Source of the DNA: Yersinia canariae
GTDB lineage: Bacteria; Pseudomonadota; Gammaproteobacteria; Enterobacterales; Enterobacteriaceae
Direction of reading: 5' to 3'
DNA length: 64,000 bases
Assembly (NCBI RefSeq): GCF_009831415.1
Contig: NZ_CP043727.1
Coordinates: 4,216,001 to 4,280,000, forward strand
Shown here piece by piece: positions 1 to 9,623 of the stretch. The translations under genes and the position numbers were made by a program. Position 1 is the first letter of the stretch, and each line of letters starts with the position of its first letter. Below the pieces are notes generated by a model. It had not been told where the DNA came from, did not search any database, and saw only the letters and a list, made by a program, of their open reading frames with translations.

Positions 1-576
1 AAGTGGCTAAAAGTCGCTATTTGGCTAGCAGCCGCACTGCCTTTTCTATGGCTAATTTTATCCGTGGACCAAGGCTGGTTCAGTGCTGATCCCGCCAAAG
101 ATATTCAACACTTTACCGGCCGCATGACTCTTAAATTGTTATTGGCGACACTGCTGGTCACGCCACTGGCACGCTATGGCAAGCAACCGCTGCTGATCCG
201 CTGTCGCCGGTTGTTAGGTCTATGGTGTTTTGCCTGGGGAACATTGCATTTGGTCAGCTACTCGGTATTGGAACTGGGGCTGAGTAATCTTAGCCTGCTG
301 GGGCGTGAACTGGTGACCCGCCCTTACCTGACACTCGGCATAATAAGTTGGCTATTGTTACTGTCGCTGGCCGTGACTTCCACCTTATGGGCACAACGAA
401 AAATGGGAGCCAACTGGCAAAAATTGCATAATCTGGTGTATGTTGTCGCCATTCTTGCGCCAATTCATTATCTTTGGTCGGTGAAAACCCTATCACCACT
501 ACCAATTATTTACGCAGTGGCGGCAGCAATATTATTAGCATTACGTTATAAAAAATTTCGACAATGGTGCCGCTAA
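1..576 (+). CDS. msrQ: MsrQ, heme-binding membrane subunit of the MsrPQ methionine sulfoxide reductase (5'-truncated by the window)
   Basis: The frame is open from base 1, so the gene starts upstream; 191 residues are present, and comparison with the about 211-residue E. coli protein suggests roughly ten N-terminal residues are missing. MsrQ (formerly YedZ) is an inner-membrane b-type heme protein that passes electrons to periplasmic MsrP, which repairs oxidised methionines. Hydrophobic helices recur along the protein, and the conserved stretches around [18 protein letters not shown] and [19 protein letters not shown] carry the His residues expected as heme ligands. MsrP should lie just outside the window. 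A 207-bp gap with no strong terminator separates it from aroQ. Confidence 0.93.
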   Translation, partial: KWLKVAIWLAAALPFLWLILSVDQGWFSADPAKDIQHFTGRMTLKLLLATLLVTPLARYGKQPLLIRCRRLLGLWCFAWGTLHLVSYSVLELGLSNLSLLGRELVTRPYLTLGIISWLLLLSLAVTSTLWAQRKMGANWQKLHNLVYVVAILAPIHYLWSVKTLSPLPIIYAVAAAILLALRYKKFRQWCR

Positions 577-783
577 AAATCAGAGCTTTTCATCAGTCTT
601 CATCTTTTCGATTGAATATCTTCGCTGATAAGACCAGTATTTAGCTGCTAATTGCTACGATATCATTATAATGCTCGACCTTAATGCTGATCGCAGTGTC
701 AAATTCGTCGTAAAAAGGTGACAAATCGGTGACATCAGGTTATTTTTTACGATGATGTACTAATTGCCGGAGATACCAGCACA

Positions 784-1236
784 ATGTCGGATAAGTTTCA
801 CATTTTGCTTCTGAATGGCCCTAACTTGAATCTGCTTGGAACGCGTGAACCCGAAAAGTACGGTTACACGACATTGGCTGATATTGTCAGTCAATTAGAG
901 ACTCAAGCTCAGGTAATGGATGTGGCGCTATCCCATTTGCAGTCAAATGCAGAGCATGTGCTGATCGATAGAATTCACCAGGCACGGGGTAATACCGATT
1001 TTATCCTGATCAATCCGGCAGCGTTTACACATACCAGTGTTGCACTGCGCGATGCGTTGTTAGGTGTGCAGATCCCATTTATCGAGATCCACTTATCTAA
1101 CGTGCATGCTCGAGAGCCTTTCCGTCATCATTCATATCTCTCTGATATCGCGGTTGGCGTAATCTGCGGACTTGGCGCAGATGGCTACAACTTTGCTTTA
1201 CAGGCAGCGGTAAATCGCTTGTCAAAATCCAACTAA
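784..1236 (+). CDS. aroQ: 3-dehydroquinate dehydratase, type II
   Basis: Catalyses dehydration of 3-dehydroquinate to 3-dehydroshikimate in the shikimate pathway, in the cytosol as a dodecamer. At 150 residues it has the usual type II length. The N-terminus carries the family signature [17 protein letters not shown] with the active-site lid Arg and Tyr; [17 protein letters not shown] and the [20 protein letters not shown] segment with catalytic His follow. The ATG is preceded by a ccggagata ribosome-binding site. It sits 32 bp upstream of accB, the same order as in E. coli, so it is probably partly co-transcribed with accBC. Confidence 0.96.
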   Translation: MSDKFHILLLNGPNLNLLGTREPEKYGYTTLADIVSQLETQAQVMDVALSHLQSNAEHVLIDRIHQARGNTDFILINPAAFTHTSVALRDALLGVQIPFIEIHLSNVHAREPFRHHSYLSDIAVGVICGLGADGYNFALQAAVNRLSKSN

Positions 1237-1268
1237 TTGCAACACAAAAAGAGTACGGAATCACACTC

Positions 1269-1727
1269 ATGGATATTCGTAAGATTAAGAAACTGATCGA
1301 ACTGGTTGAAGAGTCCGGCATTTCAGAGCTGGAAATCTCAGAAGGCGAAGAGTCAGTACGTATCAGTCGTGCTCCCGCCGCACCAAACTACCCAATGATG
1401 CAACAGCCGTATGCTTTCGCTGCACCACAGCCTGCTCTGGCAGCCGCTGTCGCTCCAGCACCTGCTGAACCTGCTGCACCGGCTGCTATCAGTGGTCATA
1501 TCGTGCGCTCCCCAATGGTCGGTACTTTCTACCGCACCCCGAGCCCGGATGCCAAAGCCTTCATTGAAGTAGGTCAGAAAGTTTCTGCTGGTGACACTCT
1601 TTGCATCGTTGAAGCGATGAAAATGATGAACCAAATCGAAGCAGATAAATCCGGTACTGTAAAAGCCATTCTGGTTGAAAACGGTCAACCGGTTGAATTC
1701 GACGAGCCTCTTGTCGTCATCGAGTAA
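1269..1727 (+). CDS. accB: Biotin carboxyl carrier protein of acetyl-CoA carboxylase
   Basis: Carries biotin between the biotin carboxylase (AccC) and carboxyltransferase halves of acetyl-CoA carboxylase, the first committed step of fatty acid synthesis. The 152-residue protein has an N-terminal helical region ([16 protein letters not shown]), an Ala/Pro-rich flexible linker at about residues 45-75, and a C-terminal biotinyl domain. The biotinylated lysine is K118 in VEAMKMMN. accC follows after 11 bp, a classic accBC operon. E. coli accB represses its own operon; no specific operator could be recognised here. Confidence 0.97.
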   Translation: MDIRKIKKLIELVEESGISELEISEGEESVRISRAPAAPNYPMMQQPYAFAAPQPALAAAVAPAPAEPAAPAAISGHIVRSPMVGTFYRTPSPDAKAFIEVGQKVSAGDTLCIVEAMKMMNQIEADKSGTVKAILVENGQPVEFDEPLVVIE

Positions 1728-1738
1728 CGAGGCGTTCC

Positions 1739-3088
1739 ATGCTTGATAAAATCGTAATCGCTAACCGCGGTGAGATTGCGCTACGTATCCTGCGAGCTTG
1801 TAAAGAGCTGGGGATCAAAACTGTCGCAGTTCACTCTGTTGCGGATCGTGATCTTAAACACGTATTACTGGCTGACGAGACTGTCTGTATTGGTCCCGCG
1901 CCGTCTGTCAAAAGCTATCTGAACATCCCGGCAATTATTTCTGCTGCTGAGATCACCGGCGCGGTGGCTATTCACCCCGGCTATGGTTTCCTGTCTGAAA
2001 ATGCTGATTTTGCCGAACAGGTAGAGCGTTCTGGTTTCATCTTTATCGGCCCTCGCGCCGAAACCATTCGCCTGATGGGTGACAAGGTTTCTGCGATAAA
2101 TGCCATGAAGAAAGCCGGTGTACCTTGCGTACCTGGCTCTGATGGCCCACTGGATGACGATACTGCCAAGAATAAAGCCTTTGCCAAACGAATCGGTTAT
2201 CCGGTCATTATCAAGGCATCAGGTGGTGGTGGTGGTCGTGGTATGCGTGTGGTTCGTCACGATAAAGATCTTGAGCAATCCATTAACATGACGCGTGCGG
2301 AAGCAAAAGCAGCTTTCAATAACGACATGGTTTACATGGAGAAATACCTGGAAAACCCACGCCATATCGAAATTCAGATTTTGGCTGACGGTCAGGGTAA
2401 TGCTATCTATCTGGCTGAGCGCGACTGTTCTATGCAGCGCCGCCACCAGAAAGTCGTCGAAGAGGCACCAGCACCCGGTATCACCAGCGAAACACGCCGT
2501 TATATTGGTGAGCGCTGTGCGAAAGCCTGTGTGGAAATCGGCTATCGTGGCGCGGGGACTTTTGAGTTCCTGTATGAAAACGGCGAGTTTTATTTCATCG
2601 AAATGAACACCCGTATTCAGGTTGAGCACCCGGTTACCGAAATGATCACCGGTGTCGATTTGATTAAAGAACAGCTGCGTATCGCCGCGGGCCAACCTCT
2701 TTCCATCAAACAAGATGACGTGAAAGTACAGGGTCACGCAGTAGAATGCCGTATCAACGCCGAAGATCCGAATACCTTCCTGCCAAGTCCGGGTAAAATT
2801 ACCCGTTTCCATGCGCCGGGCGGTTTTGGTGTGCGTTGGGAGTCTCATATTTACGCCGGTTATACCGTGCCACCATATTATGACTCCATGATCGGTAAGC
2901 TGATCACTTACGGTGAAAACCGTGATGTTGCTATTGCCCGCATGAAGAATGCGCTGGCAGAACTCATTATCGATGGCATCAAAACCAACGTTGAGTTACA
3001 GCAGCGCATCATGAACGACGAAAATTTCCAACACGGTGGCACGAATATCCACTATCTGGAGAAAAAACTCGGGATGCAAGAAACCTGA
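1739..3088 (+). CDS. accC: Biotin carboxylase subunit of acetyl-CoA carboxylase
   Basis: ATP-dependent carboxylation of the biotin on AccB. At 449 residues it equals the E. coli enzyme length. An N-terminal biotin carboxylase fold begins [20 protein letters not shown]; the ATP-grasp glycine loop GGGGRGMR lies near residue 163; [14 protein letters not shown] is the metal and bicarbonate site region. The gene lies 11 bp after accB and ends before a clear terminator. The Gly-rich loop produces a run of ggt codons at 2222-2236 that looks like a repeat but is coding. Confidence 0.98.
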   Translation: MLDKIVIANRGEIALRILRACKELGIKTVAVHSVADRDLKHVLLADETVCIGPAPSVKSYLNIPAIISAAEITGAVAIHPGYGFLSENADFAEQVERSGFIFIGPRAETIRLMGDKVSAINAMKKAGVPCVPGSDGPLDDDTAKNKAFAKRIGYPVIIKASGGGGGRGMRVVRHDKDLEQSINMTRAEAKAAFNNDMVYMEKYLENPRHIEIQILADGQGNAIYLAERDCSMQRRHQKVVEEAPAPGITSETRRYIGERCAKACVEIGYRGAGTFEFLYENGEFYFIEMNTRIQVEHPVTEMITGVDLIKEQLRIAAGQPLSIKQDDVKVQGHAVECRINAEDPNTFLPSPGKITRFHAPGGFGVRWESHIYAGYTVPPYYDSMIGKLITYGENRDVAIARMKNALAELIIDGIKTNVELQQRIMNDENFQHGGTNIHYLEKKLGMQET

Positions 3089-3124
3089 TATTTCGCCTTT
3101 CATGCGCTTTACCTTTTATATCAG

Positions 3125-3148
3125 GGCCGGTTAATCATCGGCCTTTTT
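3125..3148 (+). terminator. Rho-independent terminator of the aroQ-accBC operon
   Basis: A ggccg/cggcc stem with an intervening ttaatcat-type loop is followed at once by a T-rich tract (tttttctttt), 37 bp after the accC stop. Confidence 0.8.
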
Positions 3149-3171
3149 CTTTTTAAACTTTCTTTAGGCTT

Positions 3172-3292
3172 TTATACCCAAGTCATTGGCGTTGTAGCCC
3201 AGCGGCAATCTAATGAAATCCGATAAGTTAATTCGGGTACGTGAGAGCAGCTAACAATGCTGTAGTGCCAAAGAGAAGTTACCCATATTCAT
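3172..3292. repeat. ERIC-like repeat, first of a tandem pair
   Basis: Begins with a tataccc terminus, contains attcgggtacgtgagagcag, and ends with gctaacaatgctgtag. This matches the layout of the Enterobacterial Repetitive Intergenic Consensus (tatacc end, gggtgagcgagcgcagc core, aagtatgacgggtata end), though it is diverged. It lies between accC and yhdT. Boundaries are approximate. Confidence 0.65.
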
Positions 3293-3392
3293 TGGTGCTA
3301 CAGCCAGGCAACAAACTCACCTCTCCCAATGAATGGGTTCGGGTGAATGAGAGTGGCTAGCAACACTGTAGCGCCAAGTTACAAGGGTATGG
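3290..3392. repeat. ERIC-like repeat, second of a tandem pair
   Basis: A second, shorter copy follows the first directly: acccatattcattggtg, then gaatgggttcgggtgaatg, gagtggctagcaacactgt and gccaagttacaagggtat. It ends about 10 bp before the yhdT start, so it is likely part of the yhdT-panF leader. Boundaries are approximate. Confidence 0.6.
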
Positions 3393-3401
3393 GGAAAAGA
3401 C

Positions 3402-3644
3402 ATGGATACAAGATTTCTACAGGCCAATAAAGAAGCGCGTTGGGCCTTTGGCTTAACACTGGCTTATCTGGTTGGATGGGTAATAACGGCTTATTTACCG
3501 GGCAATATTCCCGGCATAAGCGGCCTGCCAGCTTGGTTCGAAGCGGCCTGTATTGCACTGCCACTGCTGTTTATTGTGCTGTGCTGGTTAATGGTGCGCA
3601 TGATATTCCGCGATATCTCCTTGGAGGACGACAATGCAAACTGA
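3402..3644 (+). CDS. yhdT: YhdT family small membrane protein (DUF997)
   Basis: An 80-residue protein with two hydrophobic segments (about residues 17-35 and 48-69) and a short charged tail. YhdT proteins are encoded immediately upstream of panF in enteric bacteria. The stop overlaps the panF start by 11 bp, implying translational coupling and suggesting a small accessory subunit of the transporter, although its function is unproven. A ggggaaaag ribosome-binding site precedes the ATG. Confidence 0.85.
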   Translation: MDTRFLQANKEARWAFGLTLAYLVGWVITAYLPGNIPGISGLPAWFEAACIALPLLFIVLCWLMVRMIFRDISLEDDNAN

Positions 3645-5088
3645 TGTCATCCTGCCATTAGTCGGCTATCTGGCCATGGTATTTGGCTTATCTATTTATG
3701 CTTACACTCGCCGCAAAACCGGGAATTTTCTTAACGAATACTTCATTGGCAACCGCTCGATGGGGGGATTCGTCCTGGCAATGACCCTGACTGCGACGTA
3801 TATCAGCGCCAGTTCATTTATCGGCGGGCCGGGTGCTGCCTATAAATACGGCCTTGGTTGGGTATTGTTGGCAATGATTCAATTGCCTGCGGTGTGGTTG
3901 TCATTGGGGGTATTGGGCAAGAAGTTTGCTATTCTGGCACGCCGTTATAATGCCGTGACACTCAATGACATGCTGTATGCGCGCTATCAGAGCCGCTTAT
4001 TAGTGTGGTTAGCCAGCCTCAGCTTGCTGGTGGCGTTTATTGGTGCCATGACAGTGCAGTTCATCGGAGGCGCCCGCTTGCTGGAAACCGCAGCCGGGAT
4101 TCCTTATGACACTGGCTTATTGATTTTCGGTATCAGTATCGCGCTATACACCTCTTTTGGTGGTTTCCGCGCCAGTGTGCTCAACGACGCCATGCAAGGG
4201 CTGGTCATGTTGGTAGGCACCATATTACTGTTGGTGGCGGTTATCCATGCCGCAGGTGGGCTACATAAAGCCGTCGAAACACTACAGCATATTGATCCGG
4301 CACTGGTCTCTCCTCAGGGCGGTGATCAGATCCTCGATCTGCCGTTTATGGCATCATTCTGGATCCTAGTGTGCTTTGGTGTTATTGGTCTGCCGCATAC
4401 TGCGGTACGTTGTATTTCGTATCGTGATAGTAAAGCCGTGCATCGCGGTATTATTCTCGGCACCATTGTTGTGGCAATCTTAATGTTTGGTATGCATTTG
4501 GCTGGTGCATTGGGTCGCGCCGTCTTACCGGATCTAAAGATCCCGGATCAAGTGATCCCAACCTTGATGATCACCGTGTTACCGCCATTTGCCGCAGGGA
4601 TCTTTCTGGCAGCACCGATGGCGGCGATTATGTCGACCATCAATGCCCAGTTACTGCAATCTTCGGCGACCATTGTGAAAGATTTATACCTCAATCTGCG
4701 GCCAGAAGAGCTGAAGAATGAACGTAAATTGACACGTATTTCCAGTATGTCGACACTGATACTCGGGCTATTACTGCTGCTTGCCGCCTGGCGACCACCA
4801 GAAATGATTATCTGGCTAAATCTGCTAGCCTTTGGCGGCCTGGAGGCGGTATTCCTTTGGCCATTAGTGTTAGGGCTGTATTGGGAGCGAGCCAATGCCC
4901 ATGGTGCTCTGAGCTCAATGGTTGTTGGTGCTATATGCTATACCGTCCTGGCCAGTTTCGACATTAAGATTGCCGGTCTGCACCCGATTGTGCCATCGCT
5001 GATACTTAACCTGCTGGCGTTTTATATCGGTAATCAGTTTGGCGACAGGGCAAGAGCGCGACAACCTGTCATCGCCACTACTGAATAG
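3634..5088 (+). CDS. panF: Sodium/pantothenate symporter
   Basis: Imports pantothenate, the coenzyme A precursor, with Na+ across the inner membrane. The 484-residue protein has about 12-13 predicted transmembrane helices typical of the SSS (solute:sodium symporter) family. Signature stretches include NEYFIGNRSMGGFVLAMTLT, TATYISASSFIGGPGAAYKYG and FGVIGLPHTAVRCISYRDSK. The start is chosen from the strong tggagga ribosome-binding site. It follows and overlaps yhdT, with prmA downstream, the same order as in E. coli. Confidence 0.96.
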   Translation: MQTDVILPLVGYLAMVFGLSIYAYTRRKTGNFLNEYFIGNRSMGGFVLAMTLTATYISASSFIGGPGAAYKYGLGWVLLAMIQLPAVWLSLGVLGKKFAILARRYNAVTLNDMLYARYQSRLLVWLASLSLLVAFIGAMTVQFIGGARLLETAAGIPYDTGLLIFGISIALYTSFGGFRASVLNDAMQGLVMLVGTILLLVAVIHAAGGLHKAVETLQHIDPALVSPQGGDQILDLPFMASFWILVCFGVIGLPHTAVRCISYRDSKAVHRGIILGTIVVAILMFGMHLAGALGRAVLPDLKIPDQVIPTLMITVLPPFAAGIFLAAPMAAIMSTINAQLLQSSATIVKDLYLNLRPEELKNERKLTRISSMSTLILGLLLLLAAWRPPEMIIWLNLLAFGGLEAVFLWPLVLGLYWERANAHGALSSMVVGAICYTVLASFDIKIAGLHPIVPSLILNLLAFYIGNQFGDRARARQPVIATTE

Positions 5089-5112
5089 AATCGCTAATTA
5101 TAGATAGCGATT
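5089..5112. terminator. Hairpin after panF (possible terminator)
   Basis: A perfect 8-bp inverted repeat, aatcgcta/tagcgatt, lies right after the panF stop. It has only a short T-poor tail (attattg), so termination would be partial. Confidence 0.4.
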
Positions 5113-5134
5113 ATTGACCAAAACCTTATTGATA

Positions 5135-5171
5135 AAAACCGATCTAAACTCACAAGTTGAGGATCGGTTTT
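5135..5171 (+). promoter_or_regulatory. Stem-loop in the prmA leader
   Basis: A perfect 10-bp inverted repeat, aaaaccgatc ... gatcggtttt with a 17-nt loop, ends 14 nt before the prmA ATG, just ahead of the ggaagaga ribosome-binding site. It could act as a leader control structure or block read-through from panF. Function is inference. Confidence 0.45.
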
Positions 5172-5185
5172 GGAAGAGAAAAGCT

Positions 5186-6070
5186 ATGCCTTGGATCCAA
5201 CTTAAGTTAAACACCACCGGTAATCAGGCCGAATCTCTGGGTGATGCACTGATAGAAAGTGGCGCAGTCTCTGTGACGTTTCAAGATACCCATGATAATC
5301 CTGTGTTTGAACCGCTGCCGGGGGAAACTCGTCTATGGGGCGATACCGACGTCATTGGTCTGTATGATGCAGAAACCGATATGGCGGAAGTGATTGCCAT
5401 GCTGGAATATAACCCACAGATCGGTAAAGGTTTTATCCACAAAATTGAGCAGTTGGAAGATAAGGATTGGGAACGCGAATGGATGGATAACTTCCATCCA
5501 ATGCGCTTTGGTGAGCGCCTGTGGATCTGCCCAAGCTGGCGTGATGTGCCCGATCCTAGCGCCGTTAACGTGATGCTCGACCCCGGTTTGGCTTTTGGTA
5601 CCGGTACTCACCCGACCACCGCATTGTGTCTGCAATGGCTTGATGGTCTGAGTCTCGAAGGTAAAACGGTTATCGACTTCGGCTGCGGCTCAGGCATTTT
5701 GGCTATTTCTGCGCTAAAACTCGGTGCAGCGCGCGCTATTGGCATCGATATCGATCCGCAGGCTATTCAGGCCAGTCGAGATAACGCACAGCGTAACGGC
5801 GTCTCAGAGCGTTTGGAGCTCTATCTGGCCAAAGACCAACCAGCAAACTTATCTGCTGATGTGGTGGTCGCCAATATCCTGGCCGGCCCATTACGGGAAC
5901 TCGCGCCATTGATTAGCGTCTTGCCAGTTGCTGGCGGCCATCTTGGTTTGTCAGGCGTGTTAGCAACGCAAGCGGCTGGTGTCGCCCAAGCCTATGAGGG
6001 TCAATTCACTCTCGACCCGGTAGCTGAGAAAGAAGAGTGGTGCCGCATCACTGGCACCAAAAAGCCATAG
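5186..6070 (+). CDS. prmA: Ribosomal protein L11 methyltransferase
   Basis: SAM-dependent trimethylation of ribosomal protein L11. Starting at MPWIQLKL gives 294 residues, matching the 293-residue E. coli enzyme; an upstream in-frame extension to 5114 runs through the leader hairpin and is rejected. The N-terminal L11-binding domain is followed by a linker and the Rossmann methyltransferase domain with motif [19 protein letters not shown] (about residues 160-177), acidic GIDIDPQA, and NILAGPL. A ggaagaga ribosome-binding site fits this start. Confidence 0.96.
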   Translation: MPWIQLKLNTTGNQAESLGDALIESGAVSVTFQDTHDNPVFEPLPGETRLWGDTDVIGLYDAETDMAEVIAMLEYNPQIGKGFIHKIEQLEDKDWEREWMDNFHPMRFGERLWICPSWRDVPDPSAVNVMLDPGLAFGTGTHPTTALCLQWLDGLSLEGKTVIDFGCGSGILAISALKLGAARAIGIDIDPQAIQASRDNAQRNGVSERLELYLAKDQPANLSADVVVANILAGPLRELAPLISVLPVAGGHLGLSGVLATQAAGVAQAYEGQFTLDPVAEKEEWCRITGTKKP

Positions 6071-6101
6071 CCGCCCGCCAATAATGGCTGCTCATGTTAT
6101 A

Positions 6102-6130
6102 GGCGTTGCAACACTCGCGGTTGTAACGCC
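6102..6130 (+). terminator. Strong hairpin downstream of prmA
   Basis: An 11-bp stem, ggcgttgcaac/gttgtaacgcc with one G-U pair and a 7-nt loop, lies 32 bp after prmA. No T-run follows, so it may act as an mRNA 3'-end stabiliser rather than a true terminator. The rest of the 428-bp gap to dusB is AT-rich regulatory DNA. Confidence 0.45.
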
Positions 6131-6431
6131 AAGTTTGGCTAGCATTTTCTGACAGCAGCTAGCAATCCATCAGGCATTATTTTTAGCTAAAATGAGATGT
6201 CAAACTCATTTATATCTGCTCTTTATCATTGATTTGATGAATAAATCAGCACTTTCGACCACAATTATGTTATGCCGAAAGTTGATAAGTATGTTGTTTA
6301 GTAGAAAATACTAAAGCGCACAATTTAACCATATTGACTTAACTTAATGTTATATATAGATAAATAATTAATTAGCCAAGATTAGTCGGTAATTTATCAC
6401 TCTTTTTTCATCAATTGGTCAAAGTTTGGCC

Positions 6432-6468
6432 TTTCATCTGGGCGCAAAAATGCGTAATATACGCGCCC
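6432..6468 (+). promoter_or_regulatory. Predicted dusB-fis promoter
   Basis: A weak -35 (tttcat) lies 17 bp from a -10 taatat at 6455-6460, followed by a GC-rich discriminator acgcgccc. A GC-rich discriminator is the known hallmark of the stringently controlled fis promoter in E. coli. The AT-rich 200 bp upstream would suit Fis/IHF binding. Assignment is by eye. Confidence 0.5.
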
Positions 6469-6498
6469 TTACGGACACAGTGTGGTCATTCTTTGTCT

Positions 6499-7464
6499 AT
6501 GCGTATTGGACACATCCAGCTTACAAATTGCCTGATTGCCGCCCCGATGGCCGGTATAACAGACCGCCCCTTCAGAGCGCTATGTCACGGCATGGGGGCT
6601 GGGATGGCTGTATCTGAAATGCTCTCCTCTAATCCAGAGGTATGGCGGACGGATAAGTCGCGTTTGCGCATGGTTCATAGTGATGAGCCAGGAATTCGTA
6701 CCGTGCAGATTGCCGGTAACGATCCGGATGAGATGGCAGCAGCCGCCAAAATCAATGTGGCGAATGGTGCACAAATCATCGACATCAATATGGGATGTCC
6801 GGCCAAGAAAGTGAACCGCAAACTGGCAGGATCTGCATTATTGCAACATCCTGATCTGGTCAAACAGATCCTCTCCGCAGTGGTTAATGCGGTAGATGTG
6901 CCGGTAACGTTGAAGATCCGGACTGGTTGGTCTGCCGAACACCGTAACTGTATAGAAATTGCCCAACTGGCTGAAAATTGTGGTATACAAGCCCTGACGA
7001 TTCATGGCCGAACCCGTTCTTGTCTGTTTAATGGCGAGGCGGAATACGACAGTATTCGGGCAGTTAAGCAGATTGTTTCCATTCCCGTTATCGCGAATGG
7101 TGACATCACTGACCCGCATAAAGCCAGAGCGGTGCTCGACTACACTGGGGCTGATGCCCTGATGATAGGACGTGCCGCTCAGGGAAGACCTTGGATCTTC
7201 CGGGAAATCCAGCATTATCTGGACACTGGGGAGTTGCTGCCACCGATGCCACTTGGCGAAGTACAGCGCTTGTTGGACGGGCATATACGGGAATTGCACG
7301 ACTTTTATGGTCCAGGCAAGGGATTTCGTATTGCACGTAAGCACGTCTCTTGGTATCTCCAGGAGCACGCCCCTAACGACCAGTTTCGGCGCACATTCAA
7401 CGCCATAGAGGATGCCAGCGAACAGCTGGAGGCGTTGGAGGCATATTTCGAAAATCTTGCGTAA
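6499..7464 (+). CDS. dusB: tRNA-dihydrouridine synthase B
   Basis: FMN- and NADPH-dependent reduction of uridine to dihydrouridine in tRNA. Starting at [19 protein letters not shown] gives 321 residues, the E. coli length; the longer frame from 6415 includes the promoter and is rejected. It is a TIM-barrel flavoprotein with FMN-site [12 protein letters not shown], catalytic Cys in [20 protein letters not shown] and GRAAQGRPW. fis begins 24 bp downstream, the conserved dusB-fis operon in which fis is translated poorly without dusB sequence in E. coli. Confidence 0.97.
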   Translation: MRIGHIQLTNCLIAAPMAGITDRPFRALCHGMGAGMAVSEMLSSNPEVWRTDKSRLRMVHSDEPGIRTVQIAGNDPDEMAAAAKINVANGAQIIDINMGCPAKKVNRKLAGSALLQHPDLVKQILSAVVNAVDVPVTLKIRTGWSAEHRNCIEIAQLAENCGIQALTIHGRTRSCLFNGEAEYDSIRAVKQIVSIPVIANGDITDPHKARAVLDYTGADALMIGRAAQGRPWIFREIQHYLDTGELLPPMPLGEVQRLLDGHIRELHDFYGPGKGFRIARKHVSWYLQEHAPNDQFRRTFNAIEDASEQLEALEAYFENLA

Positions 7465-7488
7465 ACAGAAAAAAGAGCTGACAGAACT

Positions 7489-7785
7489 ATGTTCGAACAA
7501 CGCGTAAATTCTGACGTACTGACCGTTGCAACCGTAAACTCACAAGATCAGGTGACTCAAAAGCCTTTGCGTGACTCGGTAAAACAAGCACTGAAGAACT
7601 ATTTTGCTCAACTGAATGGTCAGGATGTAAGTGACCTGTATGAGTTGGTACTGGCTGAAGTTGAACAGCCATTGTTGGACATGGTGATGCAATACACCCG
7701 TGGCAACCAAACCCGTGCTGCCCTGATGATGGGTATCAACCGTGGCACGCTACGTAAGAAATTGAAAAAATACGGCATGAACTGA
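7489..7785 (+). CDS. fis: Fis, nucleoid-associated DNA-bending regulator
   Basis: A 98-residue homodimeric DNA-binding protein that activates rRNA promoters, shapes the nucleoid and assists site-specific recombination. The sequence is almost identical to E. coli Fis, including the N-terminal beta-hairpin arms (about residues 11-26), dimer helices, and the C-terminal helix-turn-helix [20 protein letters not shown] (residues 75-94). It is second in the dusB-fis operon. Confidence 0.98.
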
Positions 7786-7810
7786 TACTAGTCAGTTAAG
7801 TTGTTGTTTA

Positions 7811-7845
7811 AAAAGGCGTACTCCACACGGAGCGCGCCTTTTTTA
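7811..7845. terminator. Bidirectional terminator between fis and the diguanylate cyclase gene
   Basis: The stem aaaaggcg...cgcctttt, with an inner ctcc/ggag helix, has T-runs in both orientations. It separates convergent fis (+) from the cyclase gene (-), whose stop codon abuts it. Confidence 0.85.
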
Positions 7846-9417
7846 TTAGGCAATATCTACCCGATTACGCCCCCGCTGCTTCGCACGATATAAAGCTTCA
7901 TCGGCCCGTTTCAGTGCATCTTCTGGTATTCCTTCGCCATTCCAGAACGCCACACCTAATGAAATCGTGATAGGTCTGATTTCCGCCATCACCATCATTT
8001 CGACATTATGGCGCAGCCGATTAGCGACCTGTATAGCAATATTGGGCAAAGTGCCGGGTAGCAATATCAGAAACTCTTCACCACCACTGCGACACAGAAT
8101 ATCGCTGTCGCGCGAGCTATCACGGATTTGTATTGCTAATTGCTTGATAACTTCATCGCCGACATCATGGCCATAAGAGTCATTAATCAATTTAAAGTGG
8201 TCAATATCTAAGGCGATGACAGAAAAATGCTGTCCGAGCTGGGCGATAGGCTCAAGCATGATCGCCAGTCCGCGTCGGTTATACAGGCCAGTCATGGGGT
8301 CAGTTTGGGCCTCAAACTTCAGTTTGCCGATTTTCTTTTGCAATAAACTAATGCCAATCAGCAATGCCCGCTTAAGCTGTGTGACTTCGAAATACCATGC
8401 AGGAATTTCTTTAATGCTGCTGGCAATATCCGATTTATCCATATCATTGGCACTGCCTGCCAGTAACCATAGCGGGCGAGCAATTAACCGGGATAAGAAC
8501 CAAACACCCAACAATGTCAGTAAAGCCAGCGGCGCTATATGGCCCAATCCTTTCAGCATTAGCCCTTCCAGGGGCTTCAAAGTGGACGACTCTGGCCGTA
8601 GGGTAATAATTTCCCAACCCGATGGGTTCACCACGGAATAGCCCGCCAGCATCGATTCACCCTGGGTGTTGATCATCATTAAGCTGCCATTGTCACTTTT
8701 CTTGGTAGCCTCGGTAATTGGCCTCGGCTCCAGAACCTCCCCGATACGGCTAACATCGCGGTGATAAAGGATGCGCCGATCAGCATCAAGCACCACGATG
8801 TAAGAACCATCGCGATAGTAATGTTCACCCAATAATTCATTTAAAATACTTTGCTTTCGCAGATAAATAGTCCCGCCGATGTATCCACGATAGCGCCCAT
8901 CCGGCGTGATAATAGGTGAGGATATATTGATAACCAGATTATTAGCCGCAGACACATATGGCTTACTGATAAGAGGGCGGCGTAGCTTTAGTGCCTCCGC
9001 AGACCCTGGTGATGTCAGGGTGTGACCCAAGAGTTGGAGGTTATCTGGCGATGTGGCGCGGATGATGCCGTGTGCGTCGGTTATCACCACCGAGTTGAAG
9101 CTGTCAGTCTGGTATTTGAGCCGCGCGGTTTCTGCTTGTAGAACGTCATTATCGTCAAAATGCTTTGCGGCAATCATACTGCTGTAGTGAAGCTGCTTTT
9201 GTGCACTTCGTAGGAAAATTTCAGCGCTGGACGCCAGTTTAGTGGCATAAACGCGGTTAGCTTCCAGTGTGTTATCAATCAGCAGCTGCCGTTGAACTCG
9301 ATAACTGGCATAGAAGCTGTTTGCCAGCGTCACAAATGCACTCATTACAGCCAGAATAAGGATTAAGCGACCTAGGTCGAGGCGAAAAATTTTGGTTGAA
9401 ATCATCAAGCGTAACAA
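7846..9417 (-). CDS. Membrane-bound diguanylate cyclase with periplasmic Cache-like sensor domain
   Basis: Predicted to make the second messenger cyclic di-GMP from two GTP. The 523-residue protein has a transmembrane helix at about residues 16-38, a periplasmic double-Cache-like sensor region (about 40-285, including SYIVVLDADRRILYHRD), a second transmembrane helix (about 290-312), a short linker and a C-terminal GGDEF domain from about 365. The active site is GGEEF at 445-449, an active variant, and the product-inhibition I-site RDSD lies at 436-439, exactly five residues upstream. A start at the second Met (residue 5) is also possible. No neighbouring phosphodiesterase is present. The ligand is unknown and no specific gene name can be assigned. 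Confidence 0.9.
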   Translation of the reverse strand: MLRLMISTKIFRLDLGRLILILAVMSAFVTLANSFYASYRVQRQLLIDNTLEANRVYATKLASSAEIFLRSAQKQLHYSSMIAAKHFDDNDVLQAETARLKYQTDSFNSVVITDAHGIIRATSPDNLQLLGHTLTSPGSAEALKLRRPLISKPYVSAANNLVINISSPIITPDGRYRGYIGGTIYLRKQSILNELLGEHYYRDGSYIVVLDADRRILYHRDVSRIGEVLEPRPITEATKKSDNGSLMMINTQGESMLAGYSVVNPSGWEIITLRPESSTLKPLEGLMLKGLGHIAPLALLTLLGVWFLSRLIARPLWLLAGSANDMDKSDIASSIKEIPAWYFEVTQLKRALLIGISLLQKKIGKLKFEAQTDPMTGLYNRRGLAIMLEPIAQLGQHFSVIALDIDHFKLINDSYGHDVGDEVIKQLAIQIRDSSRDSDILCRSGGEEFLILLPGTLPNIAIQVANRLRHNVEMMVMAEIRPITISLGVAFWNGEGIPEDALKRADEALYRAKQRGRNRVDIA

Positions 9418-9623
9418 GACGACATTCCTGAAACTGTAAAAAGGCCATATTTAGCATTGACGGTAGCATGAAAAGAAAATAGGAACTCGCCTATATATGC
9501 ATCTGCTCATTATTTATCTCTTCAAATGAATCATTATCACGCTATAGTCATTATTAACAGTTATCTATGGCTTTGGTGATTGTTAGCTGACGTCTGACTT
9601 GTACTGACAATGAGGGGTTAATT

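Noticed and set aside
2222..2236. ggt tandem repeat in accC
   Set aside because: Encodes the conserved glycine loop GGGG of the ATP-grasp site.
2219..2848. Long open frame antisense to accC
   Set aside because: Shadow of the accC coding strand; low-complexity Thr/His start arises from Gly codons; no ribosome-binding site or family.
6102..6165. Possible fragment of an ERIC downstream of prmA
   Set aside because: Some words resemble ERIC (aacgccaag, cagctagc), but no full element; better explained as a terminator-type hairpin.
6838..7500. Open frame antisense to dusB
   Set aside because: Spans the dusB coding region and its protein has no recognisable domain.
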